Below, piece by piece: positions 48,181 to 64,000 of a stretch of 64,000 nt of DNA. Source of the DNA: Melastoma dodecandrum (Eukaryota > Streptophyta > Magnoliopsida > Myrtales > Melastomataceae); contig JARUPY010000085.1 of assembly GCA_029817715.1 (NCBI GenBank), positions 2,170,001 to 2,234,000 on the forward strand, written 5' to 3'. Position numbers and translations under genes: made by a program. Under the pieces are notes generated by a model. The model was not told where the DNA came from and did not search any database. It worked only from the letters and a program-made list of their open reading frames with translations. Each line of letters starts with the position of its first letter. The first letter of the stretch is position 1.

Positions 48181-49043
48181 AGACCAACTTAGCAACAGCA
48201 ACCGAGCGAGGGAGCAGGCCAATTAACTTATATACCAACTTAAAATATTACAGTTGTTAGACTCTGGGATTTGAGTTTGTAATTTTATATTTAAATGTAT
48301 AATTAAGGGAAATCAAATCCAAGATATATCAATCCGTGGCGGTAAAAATTAATGGGATTACACAAAATTACTACTCATCTTGTTCTACTGGGGGATATAA
48401 AATTAGTCCTTAAAAGTGATTGAACTGTAATATTGTGCCTAATTCCTGTCCTTGTCACAAACAATAATTAGTTCTGTAAAGTTTATATATATATATATAT
48501 AGAAAATCACGTCACTTTACGAATTACAATCACTTCACACACACGCACACACACCTGGCCGAGAAGACATTATGTTGCTTTAGTTTTCACCCCAAGCACC
48601 AGCCCGTCCTTCCACGTTACTACATCCTGCGAATCCAATTCTTCTCGCTTCCCCTGCAGTACAGCGGTTGCTTTCTGTTCCTGCATTCATCCGGTAAAAT
48701 CTCGACTCGACCCTTCCCCTTCGATCCGGCGGCTCTCCTAGTTTTATCCGCATTTCTTGTTCCTGAATGATTCACCAAAGTGTCGGTAGGGATATAAGGG
48801 TAGAACTCTAATGGGGTGTTTCGGTTTGCAGGTGAATAGAATAAGGAGATCGATCGCAGTCTCAGTGATAAAAAAGGGGCAGGAGAACTGTAAAAGTTGT
48901 CTTTGGACTTGTCTTCTTCTGGGGTGGCGGTGAATGAATTTCCATTTCTATGACTTTTGTTTTGTTTCTCCTGTTCTGGGAGGCTGGCGCGGTAATCAGG
49001 GGTAGATTTCTGATTCGGCAGTCGACAACTGAATTTATCGGAC

Positions 49044-49336
49044 ATGGATGGCGTTGACCCAGGTGTTGTTTTTCCGGGAGGGGTTAAAGATGGAGGTTTC
49101 CTTCGTTCAAGGGGATGGATTGGAGGATTGAACGAGGGGGAGATATCCGGGGATCAAGGAGAAACAAAGGAGATGAAAGTGGAGTCGTCGGGATTGGTTG
49201 TTGGTCGCTCTGTCGGGGTTGTGATCGGGGTGGTGTTGGTTATTTTTGGCTCTCTTTTGTGGGAGGCATCAGAGGAAGAGGTCACAGATAGGGAACAGCA
49301 GTTCCAGGAGGGCTGCGACCCTTCCCATTCATGCTA
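49044..49336 (+). CDS. hypothetical membrane-anchored peptide or first exon, unidentified
   Basis: The open frame starts MDGVDPGVVFPGGVKDGG, is acidic and Gly-rich, and has a hydrophobic segment VVGRSVGVVIGVVLVIFG at about residues 52-69, followed by an acidic tail. A second open stretch at 49348-49490 (ESLVKSGKNGITLWLDGFRS, then EYLYKY) and a third at 49925-50093 (MDVEGSVGWEEIWEACLAGK) could be later exons, but I could not connect them with confidence. No family recognised. A functional gene is possible; a chance frame cannot be excluded. Confidence 0.25.
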
Positions 49337-50622
49337 ATGGCGCTAATTCTTGTACGATGTTGTCGGATTCGACCACTGGTCCGGAATCGCTGGTCAAGTC
49401 AGGAAAGAACGGCATTACCCTGTGGCTCGATGGTTTCAGGAGTAATGTGGTCTCTGTCTCCGGAATTCGTGAATACTTGTACAAGTACGTGATCTGTCTT
49501 CTAGCTTTTGGAAATACGACTCGTATCTGCTCACGTTATATAGCTGTTTAAGCATGTGTGTATATTTGAATTGAGGTTGTCCAGTTAGTAGTTCTTTCAT
49601 GGGCTGTGGATTATTTGGCCTCTAGGTGAAATCCCCAACAGGGTCTCATGGAATATGTGGAATTCGTAAGCCTAACCTTCGAGAGTTATGTTTCCAAATA
49701 GCGTTGAGTCGGAAAAAAAAAATTTACGAAATAGCGTAAACATTTTGAAAATTTCTAAAATTATATCTCGAAATGGAACTTTATAAGTTCGACTTTGCCC
49801 AAGAAAGAAGTCGAACTTATAAAGTTCGATTTTGAGAATTATTTCTGGAATTTCAAAACTGTCTACCGTATTTCATTTCCTTGTTCGTGTTAACTGTGAA
49901 CAATCTTACCGATTTCAGGCAGCGATGGATGTGGAAGGAAGCGTAGGCTGGGAGGAAATATGGGAAGCGTGCCTGGCAGGGAAGTTCGACGCGGAAGAGA
50001 CAACGAAGTGGCATCCACTGCATACAAATGCGTCGACCGGGTACCAAGGAGGCATCCTGCGAAGAGAGACATCGCGCAAGTCCTATCACAAGTAGTTAAC
50101 TCGAGGCACATCACGAGACACCACCATCGGAACAACCTTTCTACAGCCACGGATGATGCAGTGCTTGCTCGATGTCGATCGGTCAACCGCCGACCTCCCC
50201 GAGGAAAGCAGAGCCATACTAAATGTAATTAAGGAGTGCGACCCTTTGTAATTTGTTGATTTGTCGGTCTCTTTGTTAGTGGTACAGCCTAAACAAAATC
50301 AATGTGACCTAAGAGGAGGGCAAAATGAATCAATCCAAATCTTCGGTTCTACGTGGATTAATATGGAAAGATTATTCCACGTGTTCAAAACACAGGACAG
50401 CATCATATGAATGGCCGCCAGAGATGGACGTACAGCCAAATTTAACAGTATTTTATTCACAACGGGACAAGACATTCAAACCCCTAATCTTATCAAGCAT
50501 GCCTAACCTAATCATATATTTGGCATTTCTTTAAAAGACAAGATGGTACTGCATCAAAAGCAGAGGCAAGAAAGAGGATACGGGAAAGTTGAAGATTAGG
50601 GTCTTCTCTTAACTTGCTCAAC

Positions 50623-52121
50623 ATGAAAAAATCTGTGTACTGCGTGACGGGTTCGAATGGGTACATCGGTTCTTACTTGGTGAAGTGTCTCCTCGAGAGG
50701 GGACATCCGGTTCATGCCACTGTCAGGAATCCTGGTAGGTGAGATCGGGTATTGAGCTTTGGTAGAACAGCTTGGTGTCTTTTGTGTTGGGATGATATGA
50801 TGCAAGGCTTCTTTGCTTTCGAGGGATCCTCAGATAAGTGTTCTGATATGCTGCTGCGGTGGAATGGGGGCGACCGGGTCAAGTTGTTCAGGGCCGATCT
50901 GCAGGACGAGGGGAGCTTCGACCAGGCCCTGGAGGGATGCGACGGAGTCTTCCATGTTGCGTCCCCGATGCAGTTTGGTTCCCCTAATTGTGAAGGTAAC
51001 GGTAATCTACTCTTGCGACCCCATGGCGATCGGACGAGTTCCGACGATGCTGTTCTGATTATATGAAGGGATCGTTGTGCAGATGATTATGTGCAGGCAA
51101 ACATCATCGAGCCGGCTGTCCGAGGAATCATCAACCTCCTGAAATCATGCTCCGAGTCCAAATCCATTAAGAGGGTTGTTCTAACATCCTCAATCAGCAC
51201 AATTACCGCGAAAGATGATTCTGGAAAATGGAAATCGTTTGTGGATGAGTCTTGCAGGATTTCCGTCGATCATGTGTGGAGGACAAAACCAAGAGGATGG
51301 GTATGTCGCATCACCTTTATGATACGACCAAACCATTCCTCAAGAGATAGAAACAAGGATACCAACATGCTCTTGGCAGGTATATGCTCTGTCCAAGCTT
51401 CTGACCGAGGAGGCAGCTTTTGAATATGCTCACCGGAACAGTTTAGACCTTGTGTCTGTAATATCTCCCACGATTGCCGGCCCCTTCCTAACTTCGACCA
51501 TTCCATCCAGCATTCAATTCCTTTTATCGCCCATCACTGGTAACCATTGCCATATATTTCTTTACACCGGGATCAAATACTTTGATTCGGAGACAACCCG
51601 AACTTCAGGTCTTTTGCCTGCTGCTGCAGGAGATGATGAGCTCTACAGGATACTGTCAGCGGTAAATGACAGGATAGGATCGATCGCGCTGGCCCACGTC
51701 GAGGACATATGCAATGCCCACATTTTCCTGATGGAGCAGCCTAAGCCGGAAGGGAAATACATAGGCTGTGCAGGAAGCTGCTCCTTGACCGAATTGGAGA
51801 AAAACCTTCAAGAGTTCTACCCTTGGGCCTCTTTCAAGATCAAGAGGCAGTAGCAGTATCGATTTGAGCATGATGAATTTCGTTGCGCAAACATCAACCA
51901 AAAGATTGATAGATGCTCCTTTCTTGTGTTTCAGGGCTGTGGACGAGGAGGCTGGACTAACACCACCCGTGATTTCTTCCGAGAAACTAAGGAACCTCGG
52001 GTTTCAGTTCAAGCATGGATTAGAAGATGCAATACAAGCAGCAGTCAGCTCATGCAGAGATTCCGGATTTCTTCCTCCATTAGGACATTACCGAGATGCA
52101 GAAACCCGAGCGCTGCCTTGA
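50623..52121 (+). CDS. anthocyanidin reductase-like short-chain dehydrogenase
   Basis: Six exons, 50623-50734, 50834-50995, 51083-51300, 51380-51539, 51630-51849 and 51935-52121, join to 352 residues with GT-AG introns. The extended SDR family to which this belongs (DFR, ANR, CCR) reduces flavonoid or phenylpropanoid carbonyls with NADPH. Motifs: [12 protein letters not shown] near residues 8-19 binds [15 protein letters not shown] holds the catalytic Ser region; VYALSK near 165-170 gives the YxxxK catalytic pair; [16 protein letters not shown] is typical of the ANR/DFR branch. The C-terminal exon has [16 protein letters not shown]. The closest pattern I recall is 'putative anthocyanidin reductase' with IIEPA and [11 protein letters not shown]. 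The enzyme may make flavan-3-ols, but substrate is not shown by sequence. No lesion seen. Confidence 0.85.
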
Positions 52122-52793
52122 CACACTGGATCCCCTCTCAGTCCCCTTCTCTATAACTAAAGACTGCTTACTCCCGGCATCATGTCCTACCATGTCTGAA
52201 CTGAAAACTCAATTTTGCTCTTCGCATTCTTCTTGTTCCTTCTTCTTCTTCTTCTTCTACCAAAGAGATGCAAACTTTACTATAGGCCCGCCGTAAGAAG
52301 CAAAGATGGACTCAAAGGCCTACCCTTCTCCTGGGTAACTCGAGAAACGTGAAAAGGCCAAATCTTTTCCCTTGTTTAGGATTTAGGGACATCCACCGCC
52401 TCGTAATCCCCCGTTTCTCGGGATTCCGATCGTCGAGGACAACGAAGACGCTGGCCCGGAGGAGCATGAGTTTCTTTCCGTTGTCGCCATCAATGGACCG
52501 GTGGCTGAATTCCCGGAGACTTCCGGAAACGTTTGCCAGCAGGGTTTTTGCTCTCGTCCAAGATTTCCTGGGGGATCAGATCCACCGTCGAAATGAATAC
52601 GCAGAATGGGCCGTCTATATCCTGGCCCGCTACGTCTGCCCATACCGGGCGCCGCCGCAGGTTGTGCGTCCGATCGCTCGCTTTGTTCGGACAAATAAGG
52701 GAAGGGATTTTACATTTTTTAAGACCATTCTATCCGGCCAGTTGATTGGTCTGCCCTGCGTGCGTTCTCGTCTTACCCCCGGAATCTTGAGTG
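52122..52793. other. fumarase upstream region
   Basis: Includes a CTT-rich tract near 52236-52259 and a GC-rich part from 52400. Open frames on both strands lack recognisable motifs. It probably holds the promoter and 5' UTR of the fumarase gene. Confidence 0.45.
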
Positions 52794-57070
<4,277 letters not shown>

Positions 57071-58267
57071 AATACTTGCTGGAATCCTCGAGGGAGCTCT
57101 GCCCCCTATCCTTTTTAGTCCAATTTCTTTCCCCTCCGTGGGACAGGAACGTAGAGGGCTATTATCCATGATTGTTCAAAAATGGGGAAGATTTTGTCGA
57201 TTCTTCCTTGATTGATGGATCGTTACTAGATGGTTTGGTTCCATGAGCATTGAATCGGGATGTAATAAAGGCTTCCTGTGATTGGAGCAAGCACACTGTA
57301 CTCGAGGTGCTTTCAAGCTATGATGAAAAAGGAAGCCTTGGATGAATAATCTGGGATCTTTCACTGAGCTGCCTCCATGCTGGTGCATTACACGAAGAAC
57401 ATGTGGTAAAGCATCTGGTGCGGTCAAAGCCCGAGACAGCGCACCATAGTCGCCGGACACCCCTCTCAAGCAGCCAGAAAGAAACAAAGCTGAATCCCAG
57501 ATGAACTACAAGTTGATCATTAGGATGCAATCACAGTAAGTTAATTCTCGCATTGAGTAAAGCTTAATCATTTTACCGACTTCTTGCAAGCAAAACCATA
57601 GATCAAAGGAAAGACAGGAGTGAAGACACAGACAATGTTTTGTTTCTCTCCTCGATCACTGGGCAGACTGATAACATCAGCTCCCCTTCAACCGACGAGT
57701 TAACGTCCGAAATCAATTCACTTCCCTGCAGAATCTTCCGCTCCTAACCCAATATAATATAAATGCATGCCACCAATCCATAATCACTGCAGCGGACAAT
57801 CCAATTTTTCAACCAAGATGATGACACTGGTTATCTTGTTCTTTCCTGACAACATCTTGTGTCTGGACCAGAGCACCGGCCTGCTGCTCTAAGAGGAAGA
57901 AAACTGTCTTGTTCTGGCAGAAGGAACACGTGGCTGACAAGAGCTTTTTGTGTGGCTTGAAGCAGAGGAGGTGCTCTAGATTTTTCAAAAAACAAATGGA
58001 TAGATTTTTACTTATTCGGGCATTCATTATTGGCTGATACTTGGGAATGGGATGGGTCCAGACAACGAAGGAAGAAGAAGAAGAAGAAGACACATTGAAT
58101 CCCCCCAGGGCAAGACGATGGTCTTGCATGGAAGTCAAGCTTTAGGACTGACCTGGTCCCCCTGTTTTGAACGTGCTTTGGAATAATCAAAAGGATTCAG
58201 AAACTCATCCAACCCAGAATCAATCTCTGCAATCAGGAATGAACAAGAAACAAAGATCTTAATACAA
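57071..58267. other. intergenic between convergent fumarase and C2H2 genes
   Basis: Should contain both 3' UTRs. There is a GAA run at about 58070-58090. No exon-like sequence recognised. Confidence 0.45.
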
Positions 58268-59559
58268 TCATGTTTTGCAGATCACCACAAAGCACGGAAG
58301 CAATGCTCTGGGATTGAGCAGGTAAAGCTCCTCAATGTGTGAATACAACCCCACTTTCCCAGCCAAGGAATCGAACCCGCTCTGCCCCACCATCTCCCTG
58401 ATGTTCTCGAGCGGCCGGTGCACCCTCCCAGCTATCACCCGGCACACGATCAGTGCCTTCTGGGCATTTGACTGGTGTTCATTCTCATCGTCGGCTGCAT
58501 CTATGCTGTCGAACGCTCTCCCGCTCGTCGACGTTGTGAACACCCCAATCCCTTCCGTCATCTCCCTCTTGCCCGAGAACCCATCCCGGATTACACGGCA
58601 CACGTGGCACCTGTCCAACGAGCATGGGCTCGTGGTACCACATAGGCCAAGGGAGCAGGAGACGGTCGTTCCGTAGAATCGGAGGAGCTCGTTTCCGTCT
58701 GCGAGGCACCGTGGGTGTTTCTTAGGGAGCTTGCTCGCCCGGATCTTGACAGTCTCCCGGTACTCCTCAAATCTTGCTAAAGTTCGCTGCATGTTGTGAA
58801 CTTTGAGGACCTTGTCGATCCTGCCAGGTCGTGTCTCCGACTTCGTCCATCCTGTCCGGCATATTATCTCCACTATCTTCCTCGACGAGTCTCCTTCCGC
58901 AAGTTCCGTCACTGTGTAGTAGTAACCCATATTCGCAATCAGTGAAACCAATGCCGCCGCTAACTAGACTAGAAAATGAAGCATATCTATTTCCTTTTCT
59001 TACTGGCATGCTTGGACAGATGATGCGCCTCAGCAGCGTCCAGTTTTCCAAACTGCTCTCCACACTTATGACAGGTAATGCCCGAGACATTGTTTGTGCC
59101 CGCATCGAGTAGCACTCGGTTGCTCAGGACCCGGCCTCTGCCGCCGCCACTGAGGACCGCGTGACCATCCACGACGCTCCCTTCCCCTTCCTTTTCGTCG
59201 ACAACGGAGACGCAGTTCTTCCTCGGAGGCATCAAACCCCAAGAGGCTCCGCCGGTGATCTTGAGCTGGCAACCGGAGCTGCCCAGAACGACCTCGTGGG
59301 AGAGGGGGTTGTGAAACTCGCTGCTGCCGATGGATCTGGGGCTGCAACTGGCAGGGGGGTCGGGAAGGTGGCGCTTGCTGCCATGGATGGCATCCCTGAG
59401 GTTGGAGATAGAGCGGGAACAGCCGGACCGACCACCACCTCCTCCTGCGGCGGACTTCCTGGAGAGGACGGAGGCAAGGTGCTTGGGATGGTGAACTTCG
59501 GAGGGCTGGGACTTGCAGTACAAGGACTTCCTCAGGGAGGACAACCAAACCGTTGGCAT
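58268..59559 (-). CDS. plant C2H2 zinc-finger protein of unknown target
   Basis: Two exons, 59559-59004 and 58911-58268, join to 399 residues (donor GTAAGA, acceptor ACACAG, junction HA-M-TELAEGD). The N-terminus is Ser/Gly-rich. One C2H2 finger, CHKCGEQFGKLDAAEAHH with a final His four residues on (C-x2-C-x12-H-x4-H, residues 163-184), ends exon 1. Exon 2 carries a long conserved domain with GDSSRKIVEIICRTGW, VHNMQRTLARFEEYRE, HPRCLADGNELLRFYG and a C-terminal GLYSHIEELYLLNPRALLP. The later part resembles the PARP-like catalytic fold described for these proteins. Plants have several such proteins of unknown function. An alternative reading without the intron reaches a stop soon after KHASKKRK, so splicing is needed. 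No damage seen. Confidence 0.85.
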
Positions 59560-60242
59560 TTACTTGTGGGAGAAACCAAACACACCCGAACAACAACAAC
59601 AAACGAAGATGACAGGATGAAATGAAATGAAGGAATTGACGAACTGGGAAACCAACAAACAGCAACAAGATGATGATGATGATGGTTATGACAGTGACAA
59701 AAATCCAGGTGGGTTGGGTTGGGAAGAAAAGGAAAGGACTTCCGTCTCCTGCGCCTTTTTGTCTATACTTTCAAGTCAAGCTTTGTTTGATCCTTTATCG
59801 GTTTTTGGCTTTTTTTGGCTTTCACCTTCTGCTGCATGCAGCCAAATCCCAATTTTTAACCATACAAACCCCACCTTTGCCACGGCTAAATACCGTCCGC
59901 GGGCGTTACAATTTTTCGTATTATTTTTTTTCATACTTTATTAAATTATTTTCGTACTTTACATAATCTCGCCCTTAGTCCCACCAGGCCGTGAGAAACA
60001 AAGGCAATCCGACAAAATACGATTCGCCATTGTATTTCCACTCAATTAGGACAGTCTTTGTCTAAAGAAAAACGTATCATTACATCATTTCAATTTCCAC
60101 GAACATTCTTCCTTTCGTCCCTTTCTTTTTCTTACATGTGTTCCTTAATCAGTGCGAAAACTCAACATAATTATTTACACGTGTCCCTGGTGACATGATG
60201 ATTCTAACCATTTCAACTGCTTAGCTAAAAAGTACAATGATT
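59560..60242. other. intergenic, no supportable gene
   Basis: The low end should contain the promoter of the C2H2 gene. The rest is AT-rich with no coding signal. Confidence 0.45.
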
Positions 60243-60436
60243 ACCACCGTGGTGTTGGTCCAAGTGGTAAAGAGCTTGGATTCGCTTAAGGAGGTCTCGG
60301 GTTCGAAACCTACCGTACGCAGTCACCCCTGTTGATAGACTCACCCACCATAGCCAGGTGTCCTACCCGGGTCGAGTCCGGATTAGTCAGAGCGATGCTC
60401 CGGAAACCGAGCGGAAAAAAAAAAAGTACAATGATT
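60227..60436 (+). mobile_element. tRNA-derived SINE, copy 2, with target-site duplication
   Basis: The body is 60243-60420. It has an A-box-like GGTCCAAGTGGTAAAGAGC, a B-box GGTTCGAAACC, the same CACCCACCATAGCCAGG body as copy 1, and a poly-A tail. It is flanked by a 16-base direct repeat AAAAAGTACAATGATT (60227-60242 and 60421-60436), a textbook LINE-assisted insertion. The intact duplication implies a fairly recent event. It lies about 540 bases upstream of the H2A gene. Confidence 0.9.
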
Positions 60437-60973
60437 TTTTGACCGAATTTTTTTTATTTTTTATTTTCATTTTTATCCAACTTTTTTAGAATTTAGTGAG
60501 GGAATAATTCCCACTCCCTTAAATTTTGGTGGTGAAATTGTATGAAAAGAAGTGCACATCATTTGTGAATGTGACCCACCTTAAATTCTCACAAATATAT
60601 AAAATAAGAAACAAACAAATACACGAAAATCACGGCCCCGAACGAAGCGAAGGCCACAATGTAGGCCCAATGATCGAGGCCCAATCCTATTCTCATTGGG
60701 CTCATGCGCTGGATCCAGCCAATCATCCGCACCCTCCGTTTCCATTCAATCCGACGGTGAGGACCCTCAATCCGCGTGCTCTAACTCTATTGGCCTAATT
60801 TCATCCCCATTCCGCTATTTATTCCAGAACAAGAATTCGCCTCGGGCAGCAACAATACCTTTCTTTCCTACCCGCACTTCGTCGTCTCCATCGTCATCAA
60901 CTCGAGGGAGAGAGATTTCTCCCGGTTCCGAGTCCTCCGAATTCGCCGTCTGATTCCGGAGAGTGGAAGGTAG

Positions 60974-61528
60974 ATGGCGGGGCGAGGCAAGACCCTCGGT
61001 TCAGGCGCTTCCAAGAAGGCCACCTCCAGGAGCAGCAAGGCCGGCCTCCAGTTCCCCGTCGGCCGTATCGCCCGTTTCCTCAAGGCCGGAAAGTATGCCG
61101 AGCGCGTCGGCGCCGGTGCTCCTGTCTACCTCGCCGCCGTCCTCGAGTACCTCGCAGCCGAGGTATGAGTGTGTTTCCTGATGCTTAATTGCCCCGGCGC
61201 ATCTTCTGTGAAGTCCGAAATTAGATTTAGGGTTTCGACCCCTATCTGAATCACAGGAACTCTGGCAACTCCTAGCCTATAGATAGTAACCTTTCGTTTT
61301 CCGGACTCATTTCAGGTTCTGGAATTGGCGGGGAACGCTGCGAGAGACAACAAGAAGACGAGGATCGTGCCGAGACACATACAGCTTGCGGTTAGGAACG
61401 ATGAGGAGCTGAGCAAGCTCCTTGGGGACGTGACCATTGCAAACGGAGGCGTGATGCCCAACATCCACAACCTCCTCCTGCCAAAGAAAACGGGAACCTC
61501 CAAGGCCTCTGCCGGGGACGACGACTGA
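60974..61528 (+). CDS. histone H2A (canonical plant type)
   Basis: Two exons, 60974-61162 and 61316-61528, encode 133 residues. The protein starts [20 protein letters not shown], has the H2A fold with [20 protein letters not shown], the acidic-patch segment LAAEVLELAGN, and [19 protein letters not shown]. The tail is short and acidic (KASAGDDD). There is no SQ[E/D]-phi motif (not H2A.X), no long SPKK tail (not H2A.W) and no H2A.Z signature. It packages DNA as an H2A-H2B dimer in nucleosomes. The leader at 60760-60830 is CT/CG-rich and holds ATCCGCG near 60768, seven of eight bases of the plant histone octamer, and a TATTTATT near 60823 as a possible TATA element. The intron follows LAAE. Confidence 0.97.
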
Positions 61529-62476
61529 GCAGTAGGACCGATCCCATCGGTGCCTCTGGGATCCTTGGAAATTTGTCAAAAAAAAAAAAAAAAAATCTCC
61601 TTCCGTCTGTAGCTTTAGGTTTTGCAGCTTAGTTTGATATTTTTTGTTTATATTTTCCCGTAACGTTGGGGTTGGAAGTAGAAAGAGGAGCAGAAGCAGC
61701 TTAAGCAATACTCTTTTGTGGGTCGATGGGCCGGGGGTGTTAGGACTGATTCTTGAGGCTGTTGTCTGGCCCAGAAGACCGACAGCCTCCTCTTGGCTGG
61801 AGATGTGGTACGAGGTTGAAAAAAGATTATTGTTTACAAAGGGCGTACAGTTGATAAAACTCTTTTTCTCTCGCTCTAAGACTGTGTCAAATAATTTCAG
61901 TTGATGCGTCTCAAAGCAACGGGTAAGATTCCTTCGGACTCAACCGACGGTCCAGTTTGAACCCCCCCGACACACTCATCTCTCTCTCTCTCTCTCTCTC
62001 TCTCTTGAACTAGTGTTCGAAAAACCCAAAGGGGAGGGAATGAGCGAGCACAAAAGACAACGCCCTAACTACCCACCTTCCTGAAAGACGTTGTCTTTGA
62101 GTGTTAGTATGAAGTGGGTTTTGGGAGGAAAAGTTGTAGCTTGAGGGAAGGTAGAGAGAGAGGCTGTGTGTGTGTGTGAGAGGGAGAGAGAGGTCTGAGG
62201 GAGAACGAAAGGAAGATGGTTGGGGACGGCGATGGTGAAGGGGAGTCATACTGCCGGCGTTAATGGGGTTGTTAAGCTGCGGCAGGCGTTCTACGTCGTC
62301 AACGGCTGAGGCGCGCAAGATCTGAGCTCCAATGGCCGTCCCCCGGCGAGCAATGCAGGGTCGGAGGGCGGCGGGTCGAAGAGATAGGTAACAATTGCCC
62401 GAGGCGTCGATCTCGATGTCTTGGTGATGGTATTAAGTAAGTTTGTATGTGCCTGGTTGTTTCTGTTGCATGCAGA
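61529..62476. other. H2A 3' flank and low-complexity DNA
   Basis: Contains an A-run near 61579-61596, a CT microsatellite at 61979-62005 and a TG run near 62166-62178. The sequence just before 62477 could hold lost 5' exons of the kinesin gene, but none is recognised. Confidence 0.5.
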
Positions 62477-63742
62477 ATTGTGCTCCAAGAATAAGGAGGA
62501 GGAGCTGTGTTGCGTTGTCATCAAGCTTAGGAAGAACCTCGCTTCTGCCCAGGAGAAGCTCGCTAGAGAACAGGCCAAGAGATTGGTGAGACTCGTTAGC
62601 GCTGCATTTTGCTGATAGAAAGATTATCGAATATTCCCCTGATGGATTGTCTTACGGGGGCGAGCCAGGCTGCTGTGGATTCCCTTGCCAAAGAGAGGGA
62701 GGCTAGACTGACCAGCGAGAAGGCCCTCACTTCAATCTCAGAAGATCTTGCGAAAGCTCAACAAGAACTATCCAGTTCTAACCAGAGGGTATGTGGCTGA
62801 AACTACTTCTGTGGTAGAGATGAAGCACCCCGTGATAATAATAATCTGATGTGTTCCTCGCTTGCAGCGGTTAATGACATGTACAAGAGATTGCAAGAGT
62901 GCAACACGAGTTTGAAGGAATATAACTGCAGTCTCCAGTTGGACCTGAACACGGCCAGCGAGAATATCAAGCGGTGTGAAAAGGAAAAGGCAACTGTCAT
63001 GGAGAGTGGTGTTAGGGTTCATTACAACTCAATACACGAGCAATGTACAACGCTTAAAAGACATATTCCACGAGTTTACCTCTGTTCGTTTTATATTGGA
63101 GTTATATCCCATCTTCTGCCCAATGTAGGCTTCAAATGATGAGGCTTTGAAGCAACAGGAGGGTTTGGCGAGTGAAGTAGCTTGCTTGAGGGGAGATTTG
63201 CACCAGGTGCGAGACGAGCGAGATAGGCATATCAGTCAAGCAGAAGTTCTGAATGAAGAAGTTACGAAATACAAGGAATATACGGGGAGATTTGCAGCTG
63301 CGTTGGGCACCCCCACAAGGAAATCCAACGAACTTGAGGTCGTCCTTGCACTCTGTTTCAACTTGATGGAAGTAGACGAAACTTATTGCAGAGACTCAAC
63401 CCATTTGCAGGCAAAATGCTTGTCTCAGAGTGAGGAAAAGAAAGCCTTGCTTGAGAAGTTAACTAGTGCGGAAAGGAGTTTAGAGGTAATGTCATAGTTC
63501 GATAATTAAAACTCACATAATATTATGCCTCCAAAAATTACTTGACCTGTTATCGGTATTGGCGCTACCTGAAGTTAAATTCATCTATATTTTTTCTTAG
63601 GTGTGTGATCCATCGGCTGCGGAGAGTGGAAACCATAGAGCAGAAAAAACTCATGACTCAATTGCAGATTCGTCTTTCCGAAGCAGAATTCAAGGTTGTT
63701 GAAGGGGAGAGGTTGCACAAGAAGCTTCACAACACTATCTTG
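62477..63742 (+). pseudogene. KIN-14 (ATK1/KATA-type) kinesin stalk exons, partial and frame-damaged
   Basis: Exons of the coiled-coil stalk of a minus-end-directed kinesin lie in order: 62477-62585 (SKNKEEELCCVVIKLRKNLA), 62669-62788, 62868-about 63073 (NDMYKRLQECNTSLKEYN), 63129-63338 (EVACLRGDLHQVRDERDRH), 63411-63485 and 63601-63742 (ending LHKKLHNTIL, the neck before the motor). The motor would follow beyond 64000. Problems: 62788 to 62868 cannot be joined in frame with the obvious GGTATG donor. In the last exon the frame changes after DPSAAES, so VETIEQKKLMTQL lies in another frame. No start exon with the usual N-terminal sequence is visible. A broken copy is more likely than a working gene, though alternative splice sites could rescue part of it. 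Confidence 0.6.
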
Positions 63743-64000
63743 GTATTGCTCACATTAGCACGACATTTGCGTTATGAATGTTGTCGGAGTTGGAGGGGAA
63801 TATACGTGTCTTTTACCGAGTACGGCCCTTATTGCCTGAAGATAGTCGTTCGGAAACGATCTTGTCTTATCCTACTTCATTGAATGCTCAAGGGCTCGGC
63901 GTAGATATATTAAAGAACCGTATGTTCAGAGTCATTGCCTGTTTTGAATATATCCTTGCCAGATCTCATCAGAATATGAGAAATGATATGCTTCTTTGTA

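Overview
The window is nuclear DNA from a flowering plant. Nearly every recognisable gene is a plant family with plant-style GT-AG introns: bHLH, auxin-amido GH3, GRAS, terpene synthases, anthocyanidin-reductase-like SDR, mitochondrial fumarase, plant H2A and KIN-14 kinesin. It also holds LTR retrotransposons primed by initiator-Met tRNA and tRNA-derived SINEs. I cannot name the species. Exon structures were built by hand from splice signals and reading frame.

Layout. 0.2-1.35 kb: 5' half of a bHLH112/123-like gene (minus), cut by the window edge. 6.2-7.7 kb: a decayed WDR25-like WD40 gene. 13.8-15.8 kb: an intact GH3 gene. 17.7-18.2 kb: exon remnants of a small membrane-anchored protein. 18.5-21.3 kb: an intact 13-exon mRNA cap (guanine-N7) methyltransferase (minus). 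23.5-28.1 kb: a small plant gene ('gene X' here) with a duplicated upstream region. Its first exon is split by a young, gag-only, non-autonomous Ty3-type LTR element.

28.4-44.7 kb is a terpene synthase neighbourhood: pseudogene TPS-A, two full-length seven-exon genes (TPS-B and TPS-C, both minus), and plus-strand pseudogene TPS-D. A relic of gene X lies beside TPS-B, as gene X lies beside TPS-A, so a gene X + TPS block was probably duplicated. A large inverted repeat lies between TPS-B and TPS-C. A deleted Copia element and a Gypsy integrase relic lie before TPS-D. A 1.2-kb inverted-repeat element sits inside the last exon of TPS-D.

44.9-46.6 kb: a single-exon GRAS regulator (minus). 47.8-48.2 kb: tandem repeats. 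50.6-52.1 kb: a six-exon anthocyanidin-reductase-like gene. 52.8-57.1 kb: a 17-exon mitochondrial fumarase. 58.3-59.6 kb: a C2H2 zinc-finger protein gene (minus). 60.2 kb: a SINE with clear target-site duplication. 61.0-61.5 kb: histone H2A. 62.5-63.7 kb: stalk exons of a KIN-14 kinesin that look frame-damaged and run off the right edge.

No CRISPR array, bacterial operon or unknown enzyme system was found. The most interesting material is genome dynamics: a gene broken by a recent retrotransposon whose LTR creates a new fused reading frame, a decaying and expanding TPS array, and candidate GC-AG introns. Housekeeping genes (cap methyltransferase, fumarase, H2A) are intact, while specialised-metabolism loci and single-domain relics are being reshaped by transposons.
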